DNA of 19,503 nt from Clostridiales bacterium. GTDB taxonomy: Bacteria > Bacillota > Clostridia > Oscillospirales > Acutalibacteraceae. The position numbers and the translations under genes were made by a program. Below the pieces are notes generated by a model, which saw only the letters and a program-made list of their open reading frames with translations, was not told where the DNA came from and did not search any database. Shown here piece by piece: positions 7,268 through 14,512 of this stretch (within the stretch, counting starts at the first letter, position 1; every line of letters starts with the position of its first letter). The DNA is taken from NCBI GenBank assembly GCA_021202245.1, contig JAJQDK010000073.1, positions 1 to 19,503 on the forward strand, read 5' to 3'.

Positions 7268-8193
7268 GAACGTGCTTTTATTTTTGCGGCAAAGCACGCC
7301 CATCCGTTTTCAAGGCGTTCGTCTATAATGTCAAAATACTCTCCGACCGAGCTTTTTACCTCATCGGCACGGGTATCAATAATTCCGCTCATAATATAAA
7401 CGGCGTCATCTCTCATAAAATCCTTTATGCCTTTTGACAACAACATAATTGCATCCGCCACAATATTGGCAAAAACAAGGTCGTATTTGCCCTCCACCTT
7501 TTCGGTAAAGCTTCCGCAAATCGCCGTAAATCTGCCGCCTACGCCGTTGATTTCGGCATTTTCGGCGGCGGTTCTCACCGCAGCCTCATCAATGTCAACA
7601 CCCACAGCCGATTCCGCTCCGAGCAAAAGCGACGCAACGGCAAGTATTCCGCTGCCGCAGCCGACGTCAAGCACCTTATCGCTTTTCTTCATATATTTTT
7701 CGCACATTTCAAGACAGAGCTTTGTGGTTTCGTGACTGCCCGTGCCGAACGCAAGACCGGGGTCAATGCTCAGCACCTGCCTGCCGTGCGCGTCATAATC
7801 GCTTCTCCAGCTCGGCCTGATAAGCAGGCTCTTACCTACGGGGATAGGATTAAAATACTTTTTCCAGTTGTTTCTCCAATCCTCCTCGGCGCAGTTCAAA
7901 AGCTCAATGGAATGTTGTATGCTTTCGGCATTGTAGCGTTCCGATAAAAACGCCACCGCTTCGGACGGAGAAACGCCCGGCTCAAGGTAGATGTGAACAT
8001 ACGCTTTGCTTCTGTCCTTTTCAAGCAAATCCTCGTCTATTAAATCAATGTGGGCTATATCCTCAACCTCTTGCTCAAGGCTTGAATAATCCTCAATATA
8101 AATCCCGTAGGGCACCACAACATTAGCAATATCGCTCGCCTTGTCAATATCGGCTGCGTTCACTGCAATTTTTATCTCTGTCCAAACTTCCAT
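7264..8193 (-). CDS. prmA: Ribosomal protein L11 methyltransferase
   Basis: PrmA trimethylates ribosomal protein L11 using S-adenosylmethionine. The 309-aa length is normal. Motifs: substrate-domain start MEVWTEI, LSIDPGLAFGTGSHETTKLCLE (in parts, 141-162), SAM motif I LDVGCGSGILAVAS (175-188), VGVDIDEAA and the catalytic-loop FANIVADAI (241-249). The start follows GAGGTTGAA. It is the last gene of the hrcA operon, 36 nt after dnaJ, a common arrangement in Firmicutes. Its final codons (GCA CGT TCG TAG) lie in a dispersed repeat whose GTAG gives the stop codon, so the C-terminus may have been set by repeat insertion. Confidence 0.95.
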   Translation of the reverse strand: MEVWTEIKIAVNAADIDKASDIANVVVPYGIYIEDYSSLEQEVEDIAHIDLIDEDLLEKDRSKAYVHIYLEPGVSPSEAVAFLSERYNAESIQHSIELLNCAEEDWRNNWKKYFNPIPVGKSLLIRPSWRSDYDAHGRQVLSIDPGLAFGTGSHETTKLCLEMCEKYMKKSDKVLDVGCGSGILAVASLLLGAESAVGVDIDEAAVRTAAENAEINGVGGRFTAICGSFTEKVEGKYDLVFANIVADAIMLLSKGIKDFMRDDAVYIMSGIIDTRADEVKSSVGEYFDIIDERLENGWACFAAKIKARS

Positions 8194-8229
8194 TTCAACC
8201 TCTTAATTCAACCCGTCAGCTTTCTGCTC

Positions 8230-9369
8230 TCAATCGTTAAACATATTTTTCAGCTTATCAAAAAAGCTGCTGCGCTGTGAATAATTTTTCTCGTTGGTAA
8301 CGCCCTCAAACTGCTTGATAAGCTCCTTTTGCTTTGAGCTTAAATTTTTGGGCACTTCAACCGTAACTCTTACAAATTGGTCGCCCTTTCCTCTGCCGCC
8401 GAGATGCTGAATACCCTTGCCCTTGAGCTTGAACACATCGCCGGGCTGAGTTCCCTCGTGAACCGAGTAGGTAACCTTGCCGTCAAGCGTGGGGACAACC
8501 ACCTCTGCGCCGAGCGCCGCCTGAGCAAAGGTGAGGGGCATTTCGCACCACACGTCGTCGCCCCTGCAGTCAAACACGGGGTGCGGGCGCACGTTTACAT
8601 ATACGTGCAAATCTCCGGCAGGACCGCCGTTGTAGCCGGCGTTTCCTCTGCCGTTCACGTTTAATATCTGTTGGTCCTTAATGCCTGCCGGTATGGTGAC
8701 GTCAATCGTCTTATTTTTGCGCTGCTTGCCTGAACCGCCGCATTTTCTGCAGGGATTGTCCACAACCTTTCCCTTGCCGTGACAGGCGTCGCAGGTGCGC
8801 TGAGTTTGAACCACACCGAAGGGACTGCGCTGGTTTATGGTCACCCTGCCCGTGCCTCCGCAGGCTGAGCAGGTTTTAGGAATTGTTCCCGGCTGGGCGC
8901 CCGTTCCGTGACAGTCGCCGCAGGATGAAACGCAGTTATAATTAACCTTTTTCTTGCAGCCCTTGGCCGCTTCTTCAAAGGAAATATTAACTGTAACCTC
9001 AACATCGCTTCCGCGCATAGGCGCATTGGCGTTGTTTGAACGTCTGCCTCCGAAGCCTCCGAAAAAGCTTGAGAAAATATCGTCAAGGTCTATATCCTGA
9101 CCGAACGGACTGCCGCCGCCTGCGCCTGCTCCGAAGTTCGGGTCAACGCCTGCGTGACCGAACTGGTCATAGCGGGCTCGTTTGTCCTTGTCGGACAAAA
9201 CCTCGTACGCCTCGTTTACCTCTTTAAATTTTTCCTCGCACTCTTTATCGCCCGGGTGCAGGTCGGGGTGATACTTCTTGGCGCTTACACGATAGGCTTT
9301 TTTGATTTCATCATCGCTTGCGCCCTTTTGTACGCCGAGAACCTCGTAATAATCTCTTTTATCTGCCAT
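8230..9369 (-). CDS. dnaJ: Chaperone protein DnaJ
   Basis: DnaJ is the Hsp40 partner that delivers unfolded protein to DnaK and stimulates its ATPase. The 379-aa protein has the J domain (5-70) with HPD at 34-36, a Gly/Phe-rich linker (about 72-110), the zinc domain with four CxxCxGxG repeats (CGDCHGTG at 150, CSACGGTG at 167, CDACHGKG at 193, CRKCGGSG at 207) and the C-terminal substrate domain. This is a complete type I DnaJ. The start MADKRDYYEVL is chosen because GAGGG precedes it; an in-frame ATG ten codons upstream lacks a better site. It follows dnaK after 149 nt that contain a strong stem-loop. Confidence 0.97.
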   Translation of the reverse strand: MADKRDYYEVLGVQKGASDDEIKKAYRVSAKKYHPDLHPGDKECEEKFKEVNEAYEVLSDKDKRARYDQFGHAGVDPNFGAGAGGGSPFGQDIDLDDIFSSFFGGFGGRRSNNANAPMRGSDVEVTVNISFEEAAKGCKKKVNYNCVSSCGDCHGTGAQPGTIPKTCSACGGTGRVTINQRSPFGVVQTQRTCDACHGKGKVVDNPCRKCGGSGKQRKNKTIDVTIPAGIKDQQILNVNGRGNAGYNGGPAGDLHVYVNVRPHPVFDCRGDDVWCEMPLTFAQAALGAEVVVPTLDGKVTYSVHEGTQPGDVFKLKGKGIQHLGGRGKGDQFVRVTVEVPKNLSSKQKELIKQFEGVTNEKNYSQRSSFFDKLKNMFND

Positions 9370-9455
9370 ATAATTACCCTCACATTTGCGTTTAAACACT
9401 TGCCGCCGTTAGGCAAATTCCGATTAACCTAAGCCGTCAAATGTCAAATATTGCC

Positions 9456-9505
9456 GTATACCGTTAAGAGGAGCCGTTTTCGGCAACAGCTCCTCTTGAA
9501 TATAC
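9456..9505 (-). promoter_or_regulatory. Strong stem-loop between dnaK and dnaJ
   Basis: The arms 9466-9478 and 9485-9497 (AAGAGGAGC core with GCTCCTCTT) pair over 13 positions, one a G-T wobble, around a 6-nt loop. Outer GTATA/TATAC arms (9456-9460, 9501-9505) can extend it past a small internal loop. It starts 14 nt after the dnaK stop. No T tract follows on the minus strand, which argues for an mRNA processing or stabilising element rather than a full terminator. Confidence 0.65.
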
Positions 9506-9518
9506 CGACTCCGGTTTA

Positions 9519-11360
9519 TCAGTTATCGTCAACATCCTTAAAATCGGCATCATAAACATTGGGGTCGCCGCTGTTATCGGGCTGCTGGGCATTGCCGGGC
9601 GCGCCCTGCTGAGGATCGCCCTGCGGCGCTGCCTGCTGATAGAGCTTTGCCGATACATCGTAAAGCGCCTTCTGCAAATCCTCCTTTGCGGTGCTCATCA
9701 TACCCGAATCATTCTTGGAGATTGCCTCCTTGAGAGCCGATACCTTTGTATTGATTGTGTTCTTGTCGTCGTCTGAGAGCTTATCGCCGCTGTCGCTTAT
9801 AAGCTTTTCTGCCTGATAAACCATATTTTCGGCTTCGTTCTTTGCGTCAACCTCTTCACGGCGCTTTTTGTCCTCAGAAGCATATTGCTCGGCTTCCTTA
9901 ACAGCCTTGTCAATATCCTCCTTGCTCATATTTGTAGAGGAGCTGATTGTGATTTTCTGCTCCTTGCCTGTGCCGAGATCCTTTGCCGATACGTTTACAA
10001 TGCCGTTTGCATCAATATCAAACGTAACCTCAATCTGCGGAACGCCTCTCATTGCCGGAGCAATTCCGGTGAGGGCAAACAAGCCGAGCTGTTTATTGTC
10101 ACGGGCAAACTCACGCTCGCCCTGTAATACATTGATTTCCACCTGTGTCTGATTGTCGGCGGCAGTTGAGAAAATCTGACTCTTCTTTGTAGGAATGGTT
10201 GTGTTTCTGTCGATAATCTTTGTCATTACGCCGCCCATAGTTTCAACGCCGAGTGAAAGCGGAGTTACGTCGAGGAGCAGCAAACCGTCAACCTCGCCGC
10301 CGAGCACGCCTGCCTGAATGGCGGCACCGATGGCAACACATTCATCGGGGTTGATGCCCTTGAACGGATCCTTGCCGATAAGCTTTTTAACTGCATCCTG
10401 AACTGCGGGAATTCTTGAGGAGCCGCCTACCATAAGAACCTTGTCAATCTGGCTTATCTGAAGTCCCGAGTCGGAAAGCGCCGAGCGAACGGGGTCCATT
10501 GTAGCTTCTACAAGATCGGAGGTAAGCTCATCAAATTTAGCTCTTGTAAGCGTGAGGTCAAGGTGCTTGGGTCCTGTCTGATCAGCCGTGATAAACGGAA
10601 GATTTATTGATGAGGTTGTAACGCCCGAAAGCTCAATCTTAGCCTTCTCGGCAGCCTCCTTTAATCTCTGCATTGCCATTTTATCGGATGAAAGGTCAAT
10701 GCCCGTTTCTGCCTTAAAGGAAGAAAGCATCCAATCTATAATCCTCTTGTCAAAGTCATCGCCGCCCAAGCGGTTGTTGCCTGCGGTTGCAAGAACCTCC
10801 TGAACGCCGTCGCCCATTTCGATAATTGATACATCGAATGTGCCGCCGCCGAGGTCATAAACCATAACCTTCTGGTCGTTTTCCTTGTCTACGCCGTAGG
10901 AAAGAGCTGCAGCCGTGGGCTCGTTGATGATTCTCTTTACGTCCAAGCCGGCAATCTTGCCTGCATCCTTAGTAGCCTGGCGCTGCGCATCGGTGAAGTA
11001 TGCCGGAACAGTGATAACAGCCTGGGTAACCGTTTCGCCGAGATAAGCCTCAGCATCTGCCTTCAGCTTCTGCAAAATCATTGCGGAAATTTCCTGAGGT
11101 GTGTAATTCTTGCCGTCAACGGATACCTTGTGAGCGGTGCCCATCTCTCTTTTGATTGAGGACACGGTTCTTTCGGGGTTTGTAATAGCCTGGCGCTTTG
11201 CCACCTGACCTACCAGTCTTTCGCCGTCCTTTGAAAACGCAACTACCGACGGAGTTGTTCTTGCTCCCTCTGTATTTGCAATAACTACGGGCTCACCGCC
11301 CTCAATAACTGCAACGCAGGAGTTTGTTGTACCTAAATCTATACCTATTGTCTTTGCCAT
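9519..11360 (-). CDS. dnaK: Chaperone protein DnaK (Hsp70)
   Basis: DnaK is the ATP-driven Hsp70 chaperone of the cytoplasm, working with DnaJ and GrpE encoded alongside. The 613-aa protein starts MAKTIGIDLGTTNSCVAVIE, with the further ATPase motifs VYDLGGGTFDVSI and VLMVGGSSRIPAVQ, a substrate-binding domain beginning near LLLDVTPLSLGVETMGG, a helical lid and a Gln/Pro/Gly-rich C-terminus ending DADFKDVDDN. The short segment after IKREMGTAHKV matches Gram-positive DnaK, which lacks an insertion found in Proteobacteria. The start is fixed by GGAGGAATTTATT; a TTG five codons upstream overlaps that site. It lies 79 nt after grpE. Confidence 0.98.
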   Translation of the reverse strand: MAKTIGIDLGTTNSCVAVIEGGEPVVIANTEGARTTPSVVAFSKDGERLVGQVAKRQAITNPERTVSSIKREMGTAHKVSVDGKNYTPQEISAMILQKLKADAEAYLGETVTQAVITVPAYFTDAQRQATKDAGKIAGLDVKRIINEPTAAALSYGVDKENDQKVMVYDLGGGTFDVSIIEMGDGVQEVLATAGNNRLGGDDFDKRIIDWMLSSFKAETGIDLSSDKMAMQRLKEAAEKAKIELSGVTTSSINLPFITADQTGPKHLDLTLTRAKFDELTSDLVEATMDPVRSALSDSGLQISQIDKVLMVGGSSRIPAVQDAVKKLIGKDPFKGINPDECVAIGAAIQAGVLGGEVDGLLLLDVTPLSLGVETMGGVMTKIIDRNTTIPTKKSQIFSTAADNQTQVEINVLQGEREFARDNKQLGLFALTGIAPAMRGVPQIEVTFDIDANGIVNVSAKDLGTGKEQKITISSSTNMSKEDIDKAVKEAEQYASEDKKRREEVDAKNEAENMVYQAEKLISDSGDKLSDDDKNTINTKVSALKEAISKNDSGMMSTAKEDLQKALYDVSAKLYQQAAPQGDPQQGAPGNAQQPDNSGDPNVYDADFKDVDDN

Positions 11361-11379
11361 AATAAATTCCTCCAATTTT

Positions 11380-11393
11380 TTATAATATTATAA
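11380..11393. repeat. 14-bp perfect AT palindrome before the dnaK ribosome binding site
   Basis: TTATAATATTATAA is its own reverse complement and lies 6 nt upstream of the dnaK GGAGG. It contains TATAAT on both strands, but no fitting -35 is seen, so an internal promoter is not supported. AT-rich spacers produce such palindromes by chance fairly easily. Confidence 0.4.
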
Positions 11394-11439
11394 TTTGTAA
11401 TGAACTGTTTAAAATGTGTTATTTAAAAATTTAAAAGCG

Positions 11440-12024
11440 TCAGTCGCAGCTTGCCACCTGAACCATAGCGTGGCGAATAATTTTGTCGCCTATCTTATAG
11501 CCCGTCTGGAACACCTGAGCGATTGTATTTTTGCCGAGGCTTTCGTCCTCAACCTTAGAGATTGCGTTGTGTACGTTCGGGTCAAATTCGTCGCCCGGCT
11601 TGCCGTAGGCTTCGATTTTCAGCTTTTCAAACGACTTGTCAAGCTGGTTTGACACAAGCTGTATACCCTTGAGTATCTCGGCATCCGCATCCTTCAAATT
11701 TGCAAGCGCCATTTGGATACTGTCCGCCACCGGCAGAAGCTCCGTAACGACTTTTGCCGTAGCGTTATCGTAGATTGAAAGCTTTTCGTTTGCCGTGCGC
11801 TTGCGGTAGTTGTCATACTCGGCGGCAAGGCGCATATACTTTTCCTTTTGTGTGTTAATCTCTTGCTCAAGGGAGTTGATTTTCTCCGCGTTGTCGTCCT
11901 TTTTCTGGGTTTGGGCGGCGTCGGGATTTTCCGCGTGTTCGTTGTCCGGCTGATTGTCAGCTTCGGCCGTCTGAGTTGCTTCGGACTGCGCCTGTTCGTC
12001 CTTGTTGGTTTTTTCCTTTGACAT
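11440..12024 (-). CDS. grpE: Nucleotide exchange factor GrpE
   Basis: GrpE releases ADP from DnaK. The 194-aa protein has a polar, disordered N-terminus (1-45, rich in Gln, Glu and Asp), a long helix that would form the dimer coiled coil (about 46-95, including YMRLAAEYDNYRKRT) and the C-terminal beta domain with GDEFDPNVHNAI (144-155) and GYKIGDKIIRHAMVQVA (175-191), the family signature. The start MSKEKTNK is preferred since AAGGAGG is 8 nt upstream; the ATG two codons earlier directly abuts that site. It lies 27 nt after hrcA. Confidence 0.96.
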   Translation of the reverse strand: MSKEKTNKDEQAQSEATQTAEADNQPDNEHAENPDAAQTQKKDDNAEKINSLEQEINTQKEKYMRLAAEYDNYRKRTANEKLSIYDNATAKVVTELLPVADSIQMALANLKDADAEILKGIQLVSNQLDKSFEKLKIEAYGKPGDEFDPNVHNAISKVEDESLGKNTIAQVFQTGYKIGDKIIRHAMVQVASCD

Positions 12025-12051
12025 TTTCATCCTCCTTTAGGGATTACTTTA

Positions 12052-13083
12052 TCATTGTATTTCTACAAGCTCGCCGATTATTCCGCTTACACAGTCACTG
12101 ACGCCCTCAATTACGGCTATCATTTTGCCGTAATCCATTCTTACGGGGCCAACCAATGCCAAAACTCCCGAAAGCGTGTCTGCCGCGTTGTATCGCGCGG
12201 ATATCACCGAGCTTGACGAAAGCTCAATTCTGCTGTTCTCACGTCCTATTTTCACCGAGGTGGCGGGCGGAAGCTTTTCAAGCATTGTCGCAAGGTCGTG
12301 AGTGTTGTTTATAAATTCAATTACATTGCGTGCCGTTAAAAAATTAACGTCGGGCATATGCAAAATATTGGTCTGACCGCTTCGGCACACATTGACCTCC
12401 CTCGCCTTTTGCACAGCATCCGATATTGCCATAAGGACGCCCGGCATAAGGAGCGAAAGCTCGCCGAACTTGGCTGCCGCCGTCTGAATAAACGGGCGGT
12501 TAATCGACTCAAGCTTTACTCCGACAAAAAGCTTGTTGAGCGCCTTGTCAAAGACTTCAAGAATTTCCGGAGTAATCAGGAACTCGCATCTGAAAAGCTT
12601 GCTTTTGATAATACCGTTTGAAACAATCACAACCGCCATAGCCGTATGTGAGCCTGTCTGCACAAAGCTTATTTTGTGCACACGGCTGTTTTCCGTGCCG
12701 GGGGTTGTCGCCAGCGCCATATATCCCGTCAGTTCCGACAACAAATCCGCCGCACCCTGCAAAATATGCTCGGGCGAATCGGAGCTTTCATAAAGCCGGG
12801 ATTCAATGTAATCCCTGCTGCCCTGCGACAGCGGAGTTACCCTCATAATATTATCAATATAATATCGGTAGCCCTGTCGGGTGGGAATACGTCCTGCGGA
12901 GGTGTACGGCTGCACTATCAGACCCATATCGGTCAGCGCCGCCATCTCATTTCTCACTGTAGCCGACGATACCGAAAGCTCAGCCTCGGCAAGCAGCGTC
13001 TTGGAGCCCACAGGCTCTCCGGTGCGAATGTAGCTTTCTACAATAGCCGACAAAATTTTCTGTTTGCGCAAAGCCAACTCCAT
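12052..13083 (-). CDS. hrcA: Heat-inducible transcription repressor HrcA
   Basis: HrcA represses class I heat-shock genes by binding CIRCE operators and needs GroEL for activity. The 343-aa protein has the N-terminal winged-helix domain (1-75) with TGEPVGSKTL (21-30), SATVRNEMAAL (40-50) and TSAGRIPTRQGYR (61-73), followed by the GAF-like and dimerisation regions. The start MELALRKQK is chosen because GAGG lies 8 nt before the ATG; a GTG three codons upstream overlaps that site. It is the first gene of the operon, and a perfect CIRCE sits 40 nt upstream, so it is expected to repress itself. Confidence 0.97.
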   Translation of the reverse strand: MELALRKQKILSAIVESYIRTGEPVGSKTLLAEAELSVSSATVRNEMAALTDMGLIVQPYTSAGRIPTRQGYRYYIDNIMRVTPLSQGSRDYIESRLYESSDSPEHILQGAADLLSELTGYMALATTPGTENSRVHKISFVQTGSHTAMAVVIVSNGIIKSKLFRCEFLITPEILEVFDKALNKLFVGVKLESINRPFIQTAAAKFGELSLLMPGVLMAISDAVQKAREVNVCRSGQTNILHMPDVNFLTARNVIEFINNTHDLATMLEKLPPATSVKIGRENSRIELSSSSVISARYNAADTLSGVLALVGPVRMDYGKMIAVIEGVSDCVSGIIGELVEIQ

Positions 13084-13123
13084 ACCGTTCACCTCTTTGC
13101 TGACGAAGTCGGTTTTTGCCGAT

Positions 13124-13150
13124 TTAGCACTCTCGGCATTAGAGTGCTAA
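13124..13150. promoter_or_regulatory. CIRCE operator, HrcA binding site
   Basis: A perfect match to the CIRCE consensus: TTAGCACTC (13124-13132), nine spacer bases, GAGTGCTAA (13142-13150). It lies between the predicted promoter and the hrcA start, where HrcA binding would block transcription of the whole chaperone operon. Confidence 0.98.
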
Positions 13151-13163
13151 CCGCTTTATCTAT

Positions 13164-13192
13164 AATATAATACCAAAGTCAGAAAAAGTCAA
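13164..13192 (-). promoter_or_regulatory. Sigma-A promoter of the hrcA-grpE-dnaK-dnaJ-prmA operon
   Basis: On the minus strand -35 TTGACT (13187-13192), 17-nt spacer and -10 TATATT (13164-13169). Transcription would begin just before CIRCE, the classical layout of HrcA-controlled operons. Confidence 0.85.
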
Positions 13193-13322
13193 TACTTTTT
13201 TAAAAAAATTTCCTCTTTTCAGCAAACCTTCACACTTCGGTCGGCTCAGCCAACGCTTTTGTCCGCATCGGCAGCCTCTACGCCTCAGCTTAAAGCAATC
13301 GACGGTTTCTCGGCTTTGTTTA
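13193..13322. other. Intergenic DNA between the divergent hrcA and 99-aa gene promoters
   Basis: The gene-free stretch 13084-13409 holds the hrcA promoter and CIRCE on the left and a plus-strand promoter on the right. In the middle part listed here there is only a T/A-rich run near 13195-13215 and then GC-richer sequence. A minus-strand frame stays open for about 40 codons but has no ribosome binding site or recognisable motif. Nothing further is seen. Confidence 0.5.
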
Positions 13323-13352
13323 TTGACAAGCTCCGTCATTTTACTCTATAAT
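13323..13352 (+). promoter_or_regulatory. Promoter of the 99-aa membrane protein gene
   Basis: Perfect -35 TTGACA (13323-13328) and perfect -10 TATAAT (13347-13352) with 18-nt spacing, about 57 nt before the ATG. A second TATAAT (13358-13363) follows closely. Confidence 0.8.
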
Positions 13353-13409
13353 AAGTGTATAATGGTAAATGTCGCCGTCGTGAAGCGGCAAAAAGCAAGG
13401 AGTGGTTTT

Positions 13410-13709
13410 ATGACCGATTTTATGCAATACGCTTATGTTTTTCTATGGGGCATACTTGCCGTGCTGATGTTTGCCGCAGGGCGCAGGCAGGGACCCGCGG
13501 CATATCTGCTGTCGCTGTTTTTCGTATTTATGACCGTTTGGTACGCTCTGCGCTCCTTCGGCGGATATGAAATGTTTGACGGCACGCTCGGCATTATTTT
13601 CAAATGTATAATCATAGCCTTTTTGCTTCTGTTTGTCGGAGCTTATTTTTTATTGAAAAGAAAAAATCAATCGGATAATTCGGGCGCCGACGACAAGGAT
13701 AACGAATGA
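13410..13709 (+). CDS. Uncharacterised small membrane protein, 99 aa
   Basis: Not recognised as a named family. The product has three hydrophobic segments (about 6-24, 30-48 and 62-84), short loops including RRQGPAAY and a charged C-terminus ending SGADDKDNE. The start MTDFMQYAYVFLW is fixed by AAGGAG 8 nt upstream; the frame extends further upstream only through the promoter, so longer forms are rejected. It is transcribed divergently from hrcA under a strong consensus promoter. Cation-rich RRQ and KRKN stretches flank the membrane segments as expected for inner-membrane topology. Function is unknown. Confidence 0.8.
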   Translation: MTDFMQYAYVFLWGILAVLMFAAGRRQGPAAYLLSLFFVFMTVWYALRSFGGYEMFDGTLGIIFKCIIIAFLLLFVGAYFLLKRKNQSDNSGADDKDNE

Positions 13710-13760
13710 TTAACCGCATATTTTGATATTTTTCGGGCTTTGCATACAAGATATTGATAA

Positions 13761-13800
13761 TTTTTTCAAAGGAACAAAAAATCAGAATTTTTTTGAAAAA
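13761..13800 (+). terminator. AT-rich inverted repeat between the 99-aa gene and rpsT
   Basis: TTTTTCAAA (13762-13770) pairs with TTTGAAAAA (13792-13800), with further A/T pairing inside. It lies downstream of the 99-aa gene and just upstream of the rpsT -35. It might end the upstream transcript or act as an AT-rich upstream promoter element. Low GC makes it a poor terminator. Confidence 0.35.
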
Positions 13801-13803
13801 CAC

Positions 13804-13832
13804 TTGATTTTAAGCCCTTTTTGTGGTATCAT
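13804..13832 (+). promoter_or_regulatory. Promoter of rpsT
   Basis: -35 TTGATT (13804-13809), 17-nt spacer, -10 TATCAT (13827-13832). The transcript leader would be about 32 nt, ending in a strong AAGGAGG site. Confidence 0.7.
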
Positions 13833-13870
13833 AGTTCCTATATGACCAATAAATTTAAGGAGGTGGGACA

Positions 13871-14131
13871 ATGCCAAACATCAAATCTGCAAAGAAGCGT
13901 GTTAAGGTTATCGCTACTAAAACAGCTCGCAACAAGGCTGCAAAGTCAGCTTTAAAGACCGCTGTTAAAAAGGCTTATTACGCAGTTGACACAAATGCCG
14001 ACAACAAAACAGAGGCAGTTCGTCTTGCTATCAAGAAACTTGACCAGGCTGTGGCTAAGGGTATTCTTCACAAGAACACCGCTGCAAGAAGCAAGTCTTC
14101 TCTTGCCAAAAGACTTAACGCTTCAGCATAA
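13871..14131 (+). CDS. rpsT: 30S ribosomal protein S20
   Basis: S20 is a primary 16S rRNA-binding protein of the small subunit. The 86-aa sequence begins MPNIKSAKKRVKVIATKTAR, the family signature, is rich in Lys, Ala and Arg, and ends AKRLNASA. AAGGAGG lies 8 nt before the ATG. It has its own promoter and terminator and so is a single-gene unit, as is common for rpsT. The short leader shows no obvious autoregulatory structure. Confidence 0.97.
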   Translation: MPNIKSAKKRVKVIATKTARNKAAKSALKTAVKKAYYAVDTNADNKTEAVRLAIKKLDQAVAKGILHKNTAARSKSSLAKRLNASA

Positions 14132-14165
14132 GCTATTCAACCGACCTATTAACTTTAAAGCAGAA

Positions 14166-14196
14166 AGCAGGGATTTCTCTCTGCTTTTTTTGTTTT
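14166..14196 (+). terminator. Terminator of rpsT
   Basis: An 8-bp stem AGCAGGGA/TCTCTGCT (14166-14173, 14178-14185) with a 4-nt loop is followed by seven T, one G and five T, 34 nt after the rpsT stop. Confidence 0.85.
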
Positions 14197-14200
14197 TCTG

Positions 14201-14228
14201 TTGACTTTTTCTGAAATAATGTTAGAAT
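14201..14228 (+). promoter_or_regulatory. Promoter of the 49-aa membrane protein gene
   Basis: -35 TTGACT (14201-14206), 16-nt spacer, -10 TAGAAT (14223-14228), about 50 nt before the ATG and directly after the rpsT terminator. Confidence 0.6.
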
Positions 14229-14278
14229 ATTAACTGTAAGATTAGCAGACAATAAGCTTAAATCTTGGAGGCGTTAGT

Positions 14279-14428
14279 ATGAAAAACAAAAAGTTCGTAT
14301 GGATTGTTGCTGTTATTTCCGCAGTTGCGGCTGTTTCCGCTGCTTTGACTGCATTCTTTATCGTAAAGGATAAGCAGAAAAAAGACGATGAAGAGCTTAT
14401 GGAGTATCTCGACAGCTCAATAGAATAA
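14279..14428 (+). CDS. Small single-pass membrane protein, 49 aa
   Basis: The open frame begins MKNKKFVWIVAVISAVAAVS, has one membrane segment (about 6-29) and a charged, mostly acidic tail ending YLDSSIE. GGAGG stands 7-8 nt before the ATG, a promoter is upstream and a very strong terminator follows 14 nt after the stop. This complete transcription unit is the main evidence that the short gene is real. The positive N-terminus predicts an N-in topology with the tail outside unless the KDKQKK patch holds it in the cytoplasm. Single-pass proteins of this kind can resemble YtxH-type proteins, but no family can be named. Confidence 0.75.
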   Translation: MKNKKFVWIVAVISAVAAVSAALTAFFIVKDKQKKDDEELMEYLDSSIE

Positions 14429-14442
14429 TTATGTACGGCTTC

Positions 14443-14471
14443 GGCTGTCCCGAAACGGGACAGCCTTTTTT
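14443..14471 (+). terminator. Strong terminator after the 49-aa gene
   Basis: A perfect 10-bp stem GGCTGTCCCG/CGGGACAGCC (14443-14452, 14456-14465) with loop AAA and six T. It should stop most transcription before the Nif11-like gene. Confidence 0.95.
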
Positions 14472-14512
14472 ATTGTTCACAGTCTTTTGCTGTGGAATTA
14501 CGGAGGTACAGT

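Noticed and set aside
538..9440. Short string TTAACCTAAGC near 545, 739 and 9425
   Set aside because: Flanking sequence is not conserved, and at 739 the string overlaps a stop codon, so it is probably coincidence.
13179..14214. 14-nt match TTGACTTTTTCTGA shared by the hrcA promoter and the 49-aa gene promoter
   Set aside because: It is a -35 hexamer plus a T-rich spacer; such a match is expected about by chance in a window of this size and does not extend.
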